Assembly (NCBI GenBank): GCA_002783405.1
Contig: PFGG01000073.1
Coordinates: 1 to 64,000 of the forward strand
Direction: 5' to 3'
Length of the DNA stretch: 64,000 nucleotides
From: a bacterium (Candidatus Blackallbacteria) CG13_big_fil_rev_8_21_14_2_50_49_14
GTDB lineage: Bacteria > Cyanobacteriota > Sericytochromatia > UBA7694
The position numbers and the translations under genes were made by a program. Each line of letters begins with the position of its first letter. Within the stretch, counting starts at the first letter, position 1. This document shows positions 16,980 through 26,645 of this stretch, one piece after another. The notes beneath the pieces were generated by a model. That model worked only from the letters and a program-made list of their open reading frames with translations. It made no database searches and was not told the DNA's origin.

Positions 16980-18551
16980 ATGGACAATACAATCCGCTAT
17001 TTTCAAAAGGTTTCAAAATCCCCTACAAATCCCCATCTTCAAACTGAGCGTAAAGAAGGCGCTCCTTTTTATGAGGGTCTCGGCAATCCCCCGATCACGG
17101 CCCCCGTTGCTTTGGGTTTGGCAGAAAAACTGAGGCAAGCCTATTTTTGGATTGTCAACCATGCGATTATCAGCCCCTATTACGATATTGAATACCACGA
17201 TGGCCCCCGCAAAAGCTTCTCCTTTGGCGATCAATGGCTTCATCTCCCTTCAGATCAAAGTTATTCCAGCTTTGTACTTTTGCCCTTGCTCAATTTTGCG
17301 GTCAGGCGCAAATGCCTGCTGATTGGAGGGCCTGGCCGAGGAAAAACAGCAAGTGCTGTCTTAATGGGAGTTTTAGCGGGCTACCCCGTACAGGAGGTAC
17401 GTCGCGCAATTCAACACGGGCAACCCCAAATGACCATCGCCGATCTCTTGGGCAACCCCTTGCCTGCCCATTTGATCGAAGCCCGAAATATGGATGAAAT
17501 TCAGATTGCCTGGCGTAAATGGCTGGGCATGCGGGTCAAAATTATCGATGAGTACAATCGAATTCCCACCCGTACCCAATCAGCCCTATTAACCGTGATG
17601 GGGGACAATTACGCTGAAGTTTTTGATCAAATCTATGAATGTCCTGAATCGGCCTGGTTTCTAACAGCCAATGCAGAAGAAGGCGGCGGCACCTACCAAG
17701 TTATCGAAGCCTTGCGCGACCGCATCGATATTGTCGTCAAAACCCTGCATTTCAGCAGCCGTTTTTTGGGGGATTTAATACTCAGAGTAGAAAATGATAT
17801 TCTCCCTGAAGAAGTCGTCCCCTCTGAAATCATTTTCTCAAATCAGGAAATGGATCAACTCTATCAGCAGGTACTTCAGGTTTCGATTCCTTATCAGGTA
17901 CAACGCCGAATTGAATTTTTCGCCAGTCAGTTTGAATACTGTGGCCCAGCAGGCGAGCAATTTGAATATAAAACAAAAGACACGCTCCGTCTTTCTGCCC
18001 TGGATCCCCGCTACCTGCTGGCCCAGGAAATTCACCCCGACCCCCTTTTGGCTTTGGGTGCGCAAACCTTGAATGGTTTGTCTGTCAGGGCCCTTTTGAC
18101 CCTGATCCTCTTTTGCAAAGCCATGGCCTGGTTCCGAGGCAATTCAGAGGTCGAATTGGAAGATGTTCGCCAGATACTGCCCTTTGTACTTCATGACAAA
18201 CTCATTCAAAACCCAGAAGCTTTGTTTTTTGAACAACCCGGACACCAGGTCTACCGCGTAGACAAAATCAGCTGGTTGCGGAAACTGTTTGACTTGGCCT
18301 GTTTGGCCTATGATCGCCAAGAATTGGAAACCAATGATCCTGTCGCCAGACTTTCGGCAGCTTTTGCTCAAGGTTTGGAGGGCGTTACCGATCCAGAGGT
18401 GCGCCAACGCATGCATGAAATCGAAATCCTGCTTGAATCCTTCAGCCAAGCGGGCCCTCTGTCTGCCTCGACCTATGAGGATGCCATCAAATTAAAATAT
18501 TTACACCAACGCTATACCAACTATCTCAAATGGTTGCAGTGGAAGACATAA
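16980..18551 (+). CDS. MoxR-like AAA+ ATPase, orphan
   Basis: A 523-residue protein with a long N-terminal extension before the AAA core. Walker A (GGPGRGKT) is at about 116-123. Walker B with the MoxR-style DEYNR is at about 188-194, followed by RTQSALLTVMGD and the sensor-1 region FLTANAEEGGGTYQV. About 250 residues of helical lid and C-terminal region follow. The ATG at 16980 has AGGAG 7 nt upstream, so a GTG frame opening at 16902 is not needed. MoxR proteins usually act as chaperones next to VWA-domain genes; none is here, so the client is unknown. The gene converges on the frameshifted end of the giant gene. Confidence 0.82.
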   Translation: MDNTIRYFQKVSKSPTNPHLQTERKEGAPFYEGLGNPPITAPVALGLAEKLRQAYFWIVNHAIISPYYDIEYHDGPRKSFSFGDQWLHLPSDQSYSSFVLLPLLNFAVRRKCLLIGGPGRGKTASAVLMGVLAGYPVQEVRRAIQHGQPQMTIADLLGNPLPAHLIEARNMDEIQIAWRKWLGMRVKIIDEYNRIPTRTQSALLTVMGDNYAEVFDQIYECPESAWFLTANAEEGGGTYQVIEALRDRIDIVVKTLHFSSRFLGDLILRVENDILPEEVVPSEIIFSNQEMDQLYQQVLQVSIPYQVQRRIEFFASQFEYCGPAGEQFEYKTKDTLRLSALDPRYLLAQEIHPDPLLALGAQTLNGLSVRALLTLILFCKAMAWFRGNSEVELEDVRQILPFVLHDKLIQNPEALFFEQPGHQVYRVDKISWLRKLFDLACLAYDRQELETNDPVARLSAAFAQGLEGVTDPEVRQRMHEIEILLESFSQAGPLSASTYEDAIKLKYLHQRYTNYLKWLQWKT

Positions 18552-18575
18552 GCCTCCCACTGCCAGCGATCGCGA

Positions 18576-18908
18576 TTAGTTTTCCAAAGCCAATTTCAAA
18601 TCCCGATAGGTATTTTTTCCTGTTTGGTCGAGATGGGCATAATCTATTTTTGCCAAATCAAACCTTGCATTGCCCCTGTGCCCCTGGGCCATTTCCGCCA
18701 CCGCACGCTCGAGAAGCAAGTGATCAGGAACAGCTTGATTGGCCTTTTCAAGTGCAGTGATTTGTATTTCCATCTGATCGGATTTAAGCTTTGCCTTGAG
18801 CAGGTCCAATTCTTTTTGAACTTGCTCTGAACGCGGCGATGCTTCGATCAGGAGAATTTGTGCCTGTACTTGCTGATGGTTACGGCAATTCAAATAGGTT
18901 GTTGCCAA
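18576..18908 (-). pseudogene. Detached C-terminal ~105 codons of the giant gene (out of frame)
   Basis: This open frame encodes ATTYLNCRNHQQ and onward and ends KLALEN. It is the natural continuation of the 5.3-kb gene upstream. If one copy of the 20-bp tandem duplication at 18891-18930 is removed, LELATTYLN reads straight on into CRNHQQ without a stop. It is helical and weakly TPR-like (ERAVAEMAQGHRGNARFDLAKI). There is no ATG and no ribosome site for independent translation. I read it as the severed tail of its neighbour, not a separate gene. Confidence 0.75.
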
Positions 18909-21900
18909 TTCAAATAGGTTGTTGCCAATTCAAGGTGTAATTCCTGAGAAACAGGTTCACGCTTGTCTTCCAGTTCTTTGACCTGATCACGCAATTTCAA
19001 AAGCTTGTCTCCCGTACTGGTCAGTACCGCTTTGACAGCCGAAGCACGCAATTGCTCATTGGGTGCGCCATGAAAGGCTTCCAACATCATTTCATTCAAT
19101 TTAATAAAATGCGCTTGGAAATTTTTAAGGGTTTCTTCGCTTTCAAGGCCAGGATTAAAACGGAACTTCGATCCCCCAATCAGAGAAATATTGGAGTGGG
19201 GAAAGCCAAAGCTTGCACGGTTTGAAAGTGGGAAATCCTCTGGTTTTTCACGGTTTCTCCGTATCAGATTGGCCTGCAATTGTTGCAGGAAATCATTTGC
19301 GCCCTGGCTGTCTACCTCATAGAGTGGGCAGCTTAAATCCAGGAAAACGGCAGAAGGATCCGTATTCGCCGCAATTTTCAAGAGCGCATTTGGATTGGAC
19401 ATATCGTCACCCGAAGCATGGTACATGGCTTTGGGGAAAGCCAAGGGTGAGCCAGAATCCGGATTGGCCATATTGCTGGCAGCTTTCATAATACCTGAGC
19501 GATAGGCATTCAATTCTTTTTGCGCATATTTCTCAAAATGACTGAAGCCCTGAATATTCATATCAGACAGGTGATCTTCACGGCCTTCAGAGGATTGCAT
19601 CTGGGTATTAAAGGCTTTAAAATCCTTGCCATTATTAATCACGGACATCACGCCCCCATTAAAATTATCCATGCCCAACATATCGAATTTTTGCGCGCTG
19701 CGGTAGAAGACAATATTTAATTTGCCTTCTGAAATCCGCTTCTCATTGTGTTTTAAAAAGTCTTTGAACTCCTGCCCATCTGTCTTGGCAATCGTATTGT
19801 CGATTGCCACGGTAAAGTGGTCAGACACCATCTCTTCAGCAAAGAGTTTATCCACTTGCTCAGTCAGATTTTCCATATGGTAACTGGTTTTACTATAGGA
19901 AATATTGTGGTGAAATTCACAGAGATAAAGATCCAGTTTTTCGCTGTTCAGTTTCGTTTTCATGCTCTGAGCGGTTTCATCTACCTTATCGCCATCCAAA
20001 CTGAAAAGGGTATGTTCACGGTTGCCTAAGGTACTGTGTTCTTTGTCCCCAGTGATCACAAAGGCCGACTCATAATAGGTATCATTTTGAACGGCAATAT
20101 TGAGTTTGCCAGTTCCTTTTAAACTTTCTACCCCTGTAAAGACAGTCGCCAGCCCGCGCATGCCTGAATTTTTCAGATAGAATTCGGGTTGAATTTCCGG
20201 GTTAAACTCAGAGGGCATCAAATCTGTATTTTTACGCATCATCGCATTGAAATCTTCAAGCTGATGGGGTTGGGCAATCGCAAGCAATGTAGAAATTTCC
20301 TCATGAATCAATTGAATATGATCCAAAACCTGATTGAAATGATCCTTGTTTGCCGTGATCTGCTCCATGGAGGAAAGAATGCGATTGGCCGACAGCTGAT
20401 ACAGATCTCCCAAACCTTTTTCCTGAAAAACCCGTTGAAGATCCGTTTCATTTAAGCCCTTCAATAAACTGGCGGTAGCCGAGGGCAAAATTTGTAGATA
20501 GGGTTTATTTTCAGTTTTAAGATTTTCAAAGCTCTTAAAGGTAGCGTGATTCAGTAAATCATCAAACTTGGAGATTTTTTCCAATTTTCCAGAAGTATCT
20601 GGAAACTGAATGCCTGCCCCCGAAATTTCCATACTGCCCATGATGCTGTCGAGGTCACTGAGTTGAATCCAATTTTCAAGCATCTGCTGGGGTCCAACAG
20701 TAAACCCGCTGTGATAAACCAGGTTTTTAAATTCTGTACTGGCATCAGAACTCAATTTACGCTCTTCAGGTTGCAAACTGCTAAAATCAGTGTCCAAAGG
20801 TGCTGTATATAAAACACTTTGATTGCCAATATTCAAAGTGCCTCCCAAGACCACACGCTCATTTAAGTCTTGTTTCATTTTCAAATAATCGGGGCTTTCA
20901 AGCACCGTTTTGCGAATTTCTTTCTCATCCCGCTGATCTTCAGGATGAGCCTGCTTATATTGGTCCAAAGCAACTTCTTCAGCCGTACTGGAAATGACAT
21001 CACTTACAAACTGGCGAGAGGTGGCAATATAGTCTTTGACAAAATTCTCATCCTGACTGCCCCCTTTGAAATTATGGGCCAGAATGGGGGAGATATCCAC
21101 AAAGAAAGAGCTCTTATCATCTCCTGAGACAACTGTTTTGACAAGGTTTTTCAGTAATTTCCCCTGATCGTCACTCGAAATTTTCGGGTCAAAGGCATCC
21201 ACCACCTGATGATGACCGGTCATGCGCAAATCACGCTTCAAAACTTCGAGCACCCGGTTGTCTGTAACCGCCTGAATATTTTCAGCATGTACGCCCAAGT
21301 GCTGGGCCAAAGTCTCACGGTATTTTTTTACCAAAGGATTGCCATTGGCACGGTGATAATCTGTCAGGGGTTTCTGCAAGGGGGTGGTCTGCACGCCTAA
21401 GTCTTTCGGGTTGGGAATACTGGCAAAACGGGTAAGGTAACTCAAAGCCCGCAGGGTGAGTTGATCCCGGGTCGCTCTATCATCCTGGGGCACTTGGGCC
21501 AGAGAATGGCGGATAATTTCAAGATTCAAGGCCCATTCACGGTTTTGAGGTTGCCCTCCCTGAACTTGAACAGCCTGAAAAAACTCATGCACTTTGCCTT
21601 TTTCTAAGGAGGCTCCTTTCACTTGTGACAATACATCTTTTAAACCCTGATTGACTTCAAATTTTGGAGCCGGTTTGGTTTCACCCAAACGGGTGATTCC
21701 CATTTCTCCACCACGCACCTGAACCTCAGAAAAAATCTGCAATAAAGATTTGGGCGCTTTGGGATTCATTTCCGCCAAGGCCTGGCTGTAATAGGCTAGA
21801 TTGCTTCCCACCAATTTGGAAAGATTGCGTAAATCAGAGCCTGTTAAGGGTTGATCCAGACTCAATAATTCTTGAAATTGTTGATTCACTTCGTTTCTTT

Positions 21901-24199
21901 GCTGACAATCATCAGCAATATCCTGCAAAATATACTCCATAAAGAAGTTCTCCATGCGATCTTCCTGTCGCCGCAGATTCAATTGCTTCAAGAGTTCTTG
22001 AGCCGCCTCTTTTTGAGCAAGCGGATCAGAAATATTTTTCACAGCGTCTAATTGCTTAAAGAACGCTGGACTGAGGCGGTTTTGGATTTCTTGAAACGCT
22101 TTGACATGATGGCCTTCATTCAATCCCTGAGGTCTGGCTTTTTCTTTTAAATTATTATGAAAATCCTCAAACCGACCAAACTCAGGCTCAATCATTTTCA
22201 TATCCAAAACAGGTTCATAGGCTTTTAAAGCCACAGCTTCAGAACGCTCTAAAATCCGAGTTTCAATTTCATGCTCATTGACCGGGATATTCTTGAGGGC
22301 CTTGCAGAGCAAGTCCTGCGCAGGGTGGGCCTGAAGCTTTTCAAAAAGGGCTTTCAGCTCCACTTGATCTTTCAGCAATTCAGGACGGTTTAAACGCAAA
22401 GCCTCATCAAGCAGCATGACCTTTGCCATATCTGGTAAATTTCGAGAATCGAGAATCGCATCAAACTTCAAGCTGGGAGTTGCTTTCAAATCTTGAATGA
22501 TCGTGTCCTTTTGAGGATGGGCCTGAATTTCAAAATACAGACGCGCCAAAGGCGGAACCGCTGGCGAAATATTTTGAGACTTCATCTCTTCCAATAGGGC
22601 ATGCAGTTTCGGCGCACTTTCTTTTAAGCCCTCATCTGAACCTGTCACCAAAGCCTTAAAGAGCAGGTTGAACATCTTTTGAGCGTCATTGCCCTCTAAG
22701 ATTTCAGTATTTAAACCTTCACTTTTGATGCTTTGAAGGAAGGTGTTGCGCAGATCCACTGAAGTCAATAGATTGGGGCCAGCATGTTTATCCGTTAAAA
22801 CTTCATGCAAATTTTTGCAGGCCGTCAAATCCAGTTGGGTCGTTCCATTTCCCAAAATTTGGACATCGAGATCCGTCCGGTTTTTTAAAACAGAAATCAG
22901 CTCTACGGCCGTATGCGTCGTTTTTAAACGGGTTAAGGCTTCGTTTAAAACCCCCATTTTTGCAGCTTGATAGATATGCGTAGACTTCACTTCGGGTCGT
23001 TGCAAGAGTGCGCGATCAGGTTTATCCGTCAAATTCCGCGCGTTGTTCATGATAAAATGCACGACCAAATCCGGGTGGCCGACACCCGCTTTATAGAGTT
23101 CCGCCAGCAATTGACCGCGCAAGGCATGTGGCATCACTTTGAGGCCATCTCGCCCCAAAACCTTGTGAAAAAAATGTTCAAATCCCTCATTGCTGTCTAG
23201 ATTCCATTTCGTATGGTTCGTGATTTTCGCAACCAAGCGCGAGACATCTCCAGGTGTTTTGACCTGAAATTGATCCAGTTCAAGGTAAAAAGCATTGTCT
23301 TTGGCTTCTTGAACTGTTTTTGAGGTAGGCAAGGGATCGCGGCTTAATAATTCCATACCAGAGACAGGAAATGCCGGGGATCTTAAGAGCAAATCCAAAC
23401 GTTGCGTCTGGGTTTGAATTTGATGAATCTGGTCCTGAAGCTTCAAATAGCTCTCCAAGGCAAACTTTTGCCCCGAACGTGCATTGGCAGGCAAACTCAC
23501 CAGGAGTTCCTCGCGCACACTGTTGATTTTCTGTCTCAGGGTTGCAATGCGATCAGTCAAAGCGCTGAGATCTTCACCACGGGCAAAAGCCTGTCCCAAT
23601 GCCAGGTTTAATTTGCTTAACTCCTGCTCATAGCCATTGATTTTTTCAATGGATGGCTGACATTCAGGAAGCTTTGACAACAGGCTTTTATGGGCCTGAA
23701 ACTCATTCTGCAAATGGTGCATCTGCCCTGTAAAATGGGCGTGAATAGTTTGCAATTCAGCTTTGTTCTGGTTGCGGAACAATTTAATTGAATTTTCGCG
23801 CAGATGGGGATCTGAAGTCGTATCGAGCTGGCTCAAAGCTTGAAGTCGAACTTCCAGTGGTTGGCTGGTATCTTTTGAGATCTGCATCAATTGTTCGTTG
23901 CTGGGTTTCGGTGCCAGCTCTGAGGACAGGTTTTCATGCAGAAGAATATCGGGAAGTATTTTTGCTGTTTTCAATATTTCACTGGGACTTTTTTCTAAAA
24001 TTGACGATTGCAGGCTCTGTAAATCCTGTTCAGTGGCGACGTGGTTTGAAGACTTAAGATCTTGAAAGGCTTCAGGTTTGGAAACAGGTTGGCTATCTTG
24101 GGGAGATTCAGAGATTTCTTTTTGAATCGGTGTCGTTATGGGGGCAGTGGTGGTAAGGGGTTGAACAGGCAGATGTCCCGAAGTTCTCAAATCGCTCAT
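18890..24199 (-). CDS. Giant cytosolic protein with PLP fold-type I-like C-terminal domain; function unknown
   Basis: A 1769-residue product with no signal peptide or membrane helix. The ATG at 24199 (MSDLRTSGH) has AGGAG about 7 nt upstream and is preferred over a further-upstream opening at 24262. Residues 1-80 are Ser/Thr/Pro/Gln rich. About 80-1330 are predominantly helical and resemble no family I know. Residues ~1339-1700 carry, in the right order, the landmarks of fold-type I PLP enzymes. These are NSGMRGLATVF (1344-1354), NDTYYES, AIDNT with Asp1467 (pyridine nitrogen contact), SAQK with Lys1504 (Schiff base) 37 residues later, then NGGV, and FRFNPGLES with Arg1680 (carboxylate contact). 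The aspartate-to-lysine spacing matches aspartate aminotransferase (36). The domain call is inference from motifs. The final frame ends early because of a 20-bp duplication. Confidence 0.8.
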   Translation of the reverse strand: MSDLRTSGHLPVQPLTTTAPITTPIQKEISESPQDSQPVSKPEAFQDLKSSNHVATEQDLQSLQSSILEKSPSEILKTAKILPDILLHENLSSELAPKPSNEQLMQISKDTSQPLEVRLQALSQLDTTSDPHLRENSIKLFRNQNKAELQTIHAHFTGQMHHLQNEFQAHKSLLSKLPECQPSIEKINGYEQELSKLNLALGQAFARGEDLSALTDRIATLRQKINSVREELLVSLPANARSGQKFALESYLKLQDQIHQIQTQTQRLDLLLRSPAFPVSGMELLSRDPLPTSKTVQEAKDNAFYLELDQFQVKTPGDVSRLVAKITNHTKWNLDSNEGFEHFFHKVLGRDGLKVMPHALRGQLLAELYKAGVGHPDLVVHFIMNNARNLTDKPDRALLQRPEVKSTHIYQAAKMGVLNEALTRLKTTHTAVELISVLKNRTDLDVQILGNGTTQLDLTACKNLHEVLTDKHAGPNLLTSVDLRNTFLQSIKSEGLNTEILEGNDAQKMFNLLFKALVTGSDEGLKESAPKLHALLEEMKSQNISPAVPPLARLYFEIQAHPQKDTIIQDLKATPSLKFDAILDSRNLPDMAKVMLLDEALRLNRPELLKDQVELKALFEKLQAHPAQDLLCKALKNIPVNEHEIETRILERSEAVALKAYEPVLDMKMIEPEFGRFEDFHNNLKEKARPQGLNEGHHVKAFQEIQNRLSPAFFKQLDAVKNISDPLAQKEAAQELLKQLNLRRQEDRMENFFMEYILQDIADDCQQRNEVNQQFQELLSLDQPLTGSDLRNLSKLVGSNLAYYSQALAEMNPKAPKSLLQIFSEVQVRGGEMGITRLGETKPAPKFEVNQGLKDVLSQVKGASLEKGKVHEFFQAVQVQGGQPQNREWALNLEIIRHSLAQVPQDDRATRDQLTLRALSYLTRFASIPNPKDLGVQTTPLQKPLTDYHRANGNPLVKKYRETLAQHLGVHAENIQAVTDNRVLEVLKRDLRMTGHHQVVDAFDPKISSDDQGKLLKNLVKTVVSGDDKSSFFVDISPILAHNFKGGSQDENFVKDYIATSRQFVSDVISSTAEEVALDQYKQAHPEDQRDEKEIRKTVLESPDYLKMKQDLNERVVLGGTLNIGNQSVLYTAPLDTDFSSLQPEERKLSSDASTEFKNLVYHSGFTVGPQQMLENWIQLSDLDSIMGSMEISGAGIQFPDTSGKLEKISKFDDLLNHATFKSFENLKTENKPYLQILPSATASLLKGLNETDLQRVFQEKGLGDLYQLSANRILSSMEQITANKDHFNQVLDHIQLIHEEISTLLAIAQPHQLEDFNAMMRKNTDLMPSEFNPEIQPEFYLKNSGMRGLATVFTGVESLKGTGKLNIAVQNDTYYESAFVITGDKEHSTLGNREHTLFSLDGDKVDETAQSMKTKLNSEKLDLYLCEFHHNISYSKTSYHMENLTEQVDKLFAEEMVSDHFTVAIDNTIAKTDGQEFKDFLKHNEKRISEGKLNIVFYRSAQKFDMLGMDNFNGGVMSVINNGKDFKAFNTQMQSSEGREDHLSDMNIQGFSHFEKYAQKELNAYRSGIMKAASNMANPDSGSPLAFPKAMYHASGDDMSNPNALLKIAANTDPSAVFLDLSCPLYEVDSQGANDFLQQLQANLIRRNREKPEDFPLSNRASFGFPHSNISLIGGSKFRFNPGLESEETLKNFQAHFIKLNEMMLEAFHGAPNEQLRASAVKAVLTSTGDKLLKLRDQVKELEDKREPVSQELHLELATTYLNWQQPI
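18891..18930. repeat. Exact 20-bp tandem duplication that shifts the giant gene's frame
   Basis: Two identical 20-bp units lie head to tail (18891-18910 and 18911-18930), with 5 further matching bases on the left and 3 on the right. Since 20 is not a multiple of 3, the second copy diverts the reading frame to a TGA at 18892-18890. One unit restores a continuous frame to 18576. Confidence 0.95.
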
Positions 24200-24268
24200 A
24201 GGGAGGCTCCTTGTAAATAAATGGATTTGAATCTGAAAGGCTGAAGAGTGTATTTTATTCAATTGAAA

Positions 24269-24300
24269 ATTATACTACACCCATTTCGCGCTTTCGTCAA
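24269..24300 (-). promoter_or_regulatory. Possible promoter of the giant gene
   Basis: On the minus strand a perfect TATAAT (24274-24269) has TTGACG (24300-24295) upstream. The 20-bp spacer is longer than ideal. It is placed about 70 nt before the ATG at 24199. Confidence 0.4.
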
Positions 24301-24414
24301 TCATTACGCTTTGCTGATGCGCTGCATTTTCAATTCAGAAAACTGAAAGAATGACGAAGCCTGCGCTTAAATCAGTTAAACTGAACTATCTGATCCTCTG
24401 GAGGAATAAACTTT

Positions 24415-25809
24415 ATGCCACCCCCCCTTCATCTTCCCGATCACTTTGAGACAGAACTGAATGCCTATATCCAAGACCAGATCGAAGAGCTGGTTCAGAA
24501 TTTGTTTGAGTTGGTGAGCATTCCCAGTATCTCGAAACTTCCAGAGCATGCCGAAGACTGCCAACGTGTACTGGAAGCCGTCGCTAAAATGGCAGCGAAG
24601 TTCGGTTTCAGCTATAAAATCACTCAAACTCAGGGCTTGCCTGTTTTTACAGCCTGGTTGGAGCAAAATCCAGAAGCCCCCTGGATCACAATCTATAACC
24701 ATATGGACGTACAACCGGCTGATGAGCCCCAATGGGAAAGCAGCCCCTTTGAACCACTGCTCAAAGACGAACGCATTTATGGCCGCGGCAGTACCGATGA
24801 TAAAGGCCCTGCGCTCACCACCTTGTATGCCATTGCCTTTCTCAAAGAAAAGGGCTATCCACTTCCCAATATTCAGTTGATTTACGAAACAGAGGAAGAA
24901 AATGGCAGCAAACATTTTGGTCAGTTTTTGGACAAAATGCAGACTGAGTTAAAAACACCCCGTTCAATTTTAGTCAGCGATACCATTTTTGAAGGGGATC
25001 ATCCCGCCTTGACTTACCGTTTGCGTGGCTTGCTGCAGGCAGAAGCAGAGCTGATTTCTGGGTCACAGGATCAACATTCCGGCATGGTAGGGGGTGTGGT
25101 TGAAAACCCACTCAATCTGCTCGTCAAAGCACTCGCCACCTGTGTCGATGAATCCGGAACGGTGACAATTCCTGACGTCACCGCCCCTGTTTTAAATGCA
25201 GAAGAACAGGCCGCCTTAGAAAAAACAGCAGCTGTGTTTAATTTGGAGCGCTTACATCTGGATACCCACGGTTCGCGCTTTTATACTGAAGACACACGCG
25301 AAATCATTGAGCGAATCTGGTGCCGTCCGACCTTTGAAATTCATGGTTTTGAGGGCATACAGACCACGCCAGGCATGATCAAGTCAGCTCTGCCCTACCA
25401 TGTAAAAGCCAAGCTTACCCTTCGCCTGATGGCAGAACAGGACCCAAACCAGGTCTTAAAAGCACTTGAAAAACATTTACAAGCCAGCCATCCTGATATT
25501 CAGGTGCATGATCGGGGACAATTGCGGGGTTGTAAATCAGATCTGGATTCTCCAGCCATGCAAACCGCTGCAGCAGCCTGCGAATTTGGTTTTGGCAAAA
25601 GTCCGTTAATTGTAGGCAGTGGCGGCTCGATTGGCGCCTTGCCAGAATTCCAGCGAATCTTTCCGAATTCTCCCCTGGTGCTGATTGCGCAAAGTCTCAT
25701 GTCAGACCATTACCATGGCCCCAATGAAAACTTTCGCATGAGTCAAATCCGCAATGGGATCCGCACCATGGCAGCTTATCTCTACGGGCTCGGTGCTGGA
25801 AGCGAGTAG
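24415..25809 (+). CDS. M20-family zinc metallopeptidase (dipeptidase/carboxypeptidase-like)
   Basis: A 464-residue cytosolic hydrolase. The dinuclear zinc site is visible: His96 and Asp98 (NHMDVQP), the bridging Asp in GRGSTDDKG (125-131) and the EE pair in YETEEENGS (~158-165). A lid domain with GMVGGVVENP and a final GSGGSIGALPEF complete the fold. The family removes N- or C-terminal residues from dipeptides or deacylates amino acids; the exact substrate is not readable. The start ATG is preceded by GGAGG. It is divergent from the giant gene. Confidence 0.9.
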   Translation: MPPPLHLPDHFETELNAYIQDQIEELVQNLFELVSIPSISKLPEHAEDCQRVLEAVAKMAAKFGFSYKITQTQGLPVFTAWLEQNPEAPWITIYNHMDVQPADEPQWESSPFEPLLKDERIYGRGSTDDKGPALTTLYAIAFLKEKGYPLPNIQLIYETEEENGSKHFGQFLDKMQTELKTPRSILVSDTIFEGDHPALTYRLRGLLQAEAELISGSQDQHSGMVGGVVENPLNLLVKALATCVDESGTVTIPDVTAPVLNAEEQAALEKTAAVFNLERLHLDTHGSRFYTEDTREIIERIWCRPTFEIHGFEGIQTTPGMIKSALPYHVKAKLTLRLMAEQDPNQVLKALEKHLQASHPDIQVHDRGQLRGCKSDLDSPAMQTAAAACEFGFGKSPLIVGSGGSIGALPEFQRIFPNSPLVLIAQSLMSDHYHGPNENFRMSQIRNGIRTMAAYLYGLGAGSE

Positions 25810-25864
25810 GGATCTCGTGCTATCATACCCGGCAAATGCAAGATCTGAAGGAGTATCTCTTACT

Positions 25865-26245
25865 ATGAAAACTTGGCTTCTGTCCCTTGGGTGCCTTTCA
25901 TTGCTTTTGTTTGCCGCATGCAACAATGCAACAGCGCCCACATCCACAGCCTCTCCCTCAGCAAGCCCAGCGAGTGGAAGCCCAACAACAGAAAAAGTAA
26001 GCTTTTCTGTTGCCAATCAGATCATTCAACAACGTTGCTCAATGTGCCACTCTGCCGCAGGCGGCCAAAGCCCCCGGGCGGGCGTAGCCATGGATACACC
26101 CGAACAAATCAAAGCAAGAACAGAGCGCATCAGAGCCCGTGCCGTCAGCACCCAAAGCATGCCGCAAGGCAATGCCACCCAAATGACGGAAGCAGAAAGA
26201 AAAACCTTGGGGGATTGGATTGCACAAGGGGCTTCCCTGGAGTAA
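25865..26245 (+). CDS. Small mono-haem c-type cytochrome lipoprotein
   Basis: A 126-residue precursor. A lipoprotein signal peptide ends in LLFAAC and is followed by a low-complexity Thr/Ser/Pro/Ala linker. Then comes a single cytochrome c domain with QRCSMCHS (haem CxxCH). A methionine in ARAVSTQSMPQGNAT is a candidate axial ligand. The pattern GNATQMTEAERKTLGDWI resembles the C-terminal cytochrome domain of PuuD-type proteins. The start ATG at 25865 has AGGAG upstream; the longer frame from 25754 would bury the signal peptide. It should sit on a membrane facing the periplasm as an electron carrier. Confidence 0.85.
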   Translation: MKTWLLSLGCLSLLLFAACNNATAPTSTASPSASPASGSPTTEKVSFSVANQIIQQRCSMCHSAAGGQSPRAGVAMDTPEQIKARTERIRARAVSTQSMPQGNATQMTEAERKTLGDWIAQGASLE

Positions 26246-26249
26246 AGAG

Positions 26250-26645
26250 ATGTCAGCTTGTCCATGCCATTCTGAAAAAAAATATGCGTCTTGTTGTGAA
26301 CCCTTTCACGCGGGTCAGGCCTGGCCTGAAACCGCAGAAGCTTTGATGCGTTCCCGCTATAGCGCTTATGTGCTGCGCAAGATTGATTATCTGCTGAAGA
26401 CCCGGCATCCACGTCACCAGGAAACCAAAGAGCGTGAAAATATTGAAAAATGGGCAAATGCCGTTGTTTTTTATAAACTTGAAATCCTCAATTGCTCACA
26501 GGGAAAAGTCCAGGATAAAACCGGCAAAGTAGAGTTCAAAGCACACTATAAGCTGAATGGCGAAGATGGACTGATTCACGAACGCTCCCGATTTAAGCGT
26601 TACCAAGGTCATTGGAGCTATTGGGATGGTGAAATGCTCAACTGA
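26250..26645 (+). CDS. ychJ: YchJ/UPF0225 family SEC-C protein
   Basis: A 131-residue cytosolic protein. It opens with a SEC-C zinc knuckle ([13 protein letters not shown]) and continues as an NTF2-like fold with [20 protein letters not shown] and FKAHYKLNG. The function of the family is not established. The ATG at 26250 has GGAG upstream and lies 4 nt after the cytochrome stop, so the two are probably co-transcribed. Its end overlaps the convergent msrA stop by 8 bases. Confidence 0.88.
   Translation: MSACPCHSEKKYASCCEPFHAGQAWPETAEALMRSRYSAYVLRKIDYLLKTRHPRHQETKERENIEKWANAVVFYKLEILNCSQGKVQDKTGKVEFKAHYKLNGEDGLIHERSRFKRYQGHWSYWDGEMLN

Noticed and set aside
18576-18908. Independent 110-residue hypothetical gene
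   Set aside because: It begins inside the 20-bp duplication with no ATG or ribosome site, and its first residues repeat the end of the giant protein. It is better read as the displaced C terminus of that protein.
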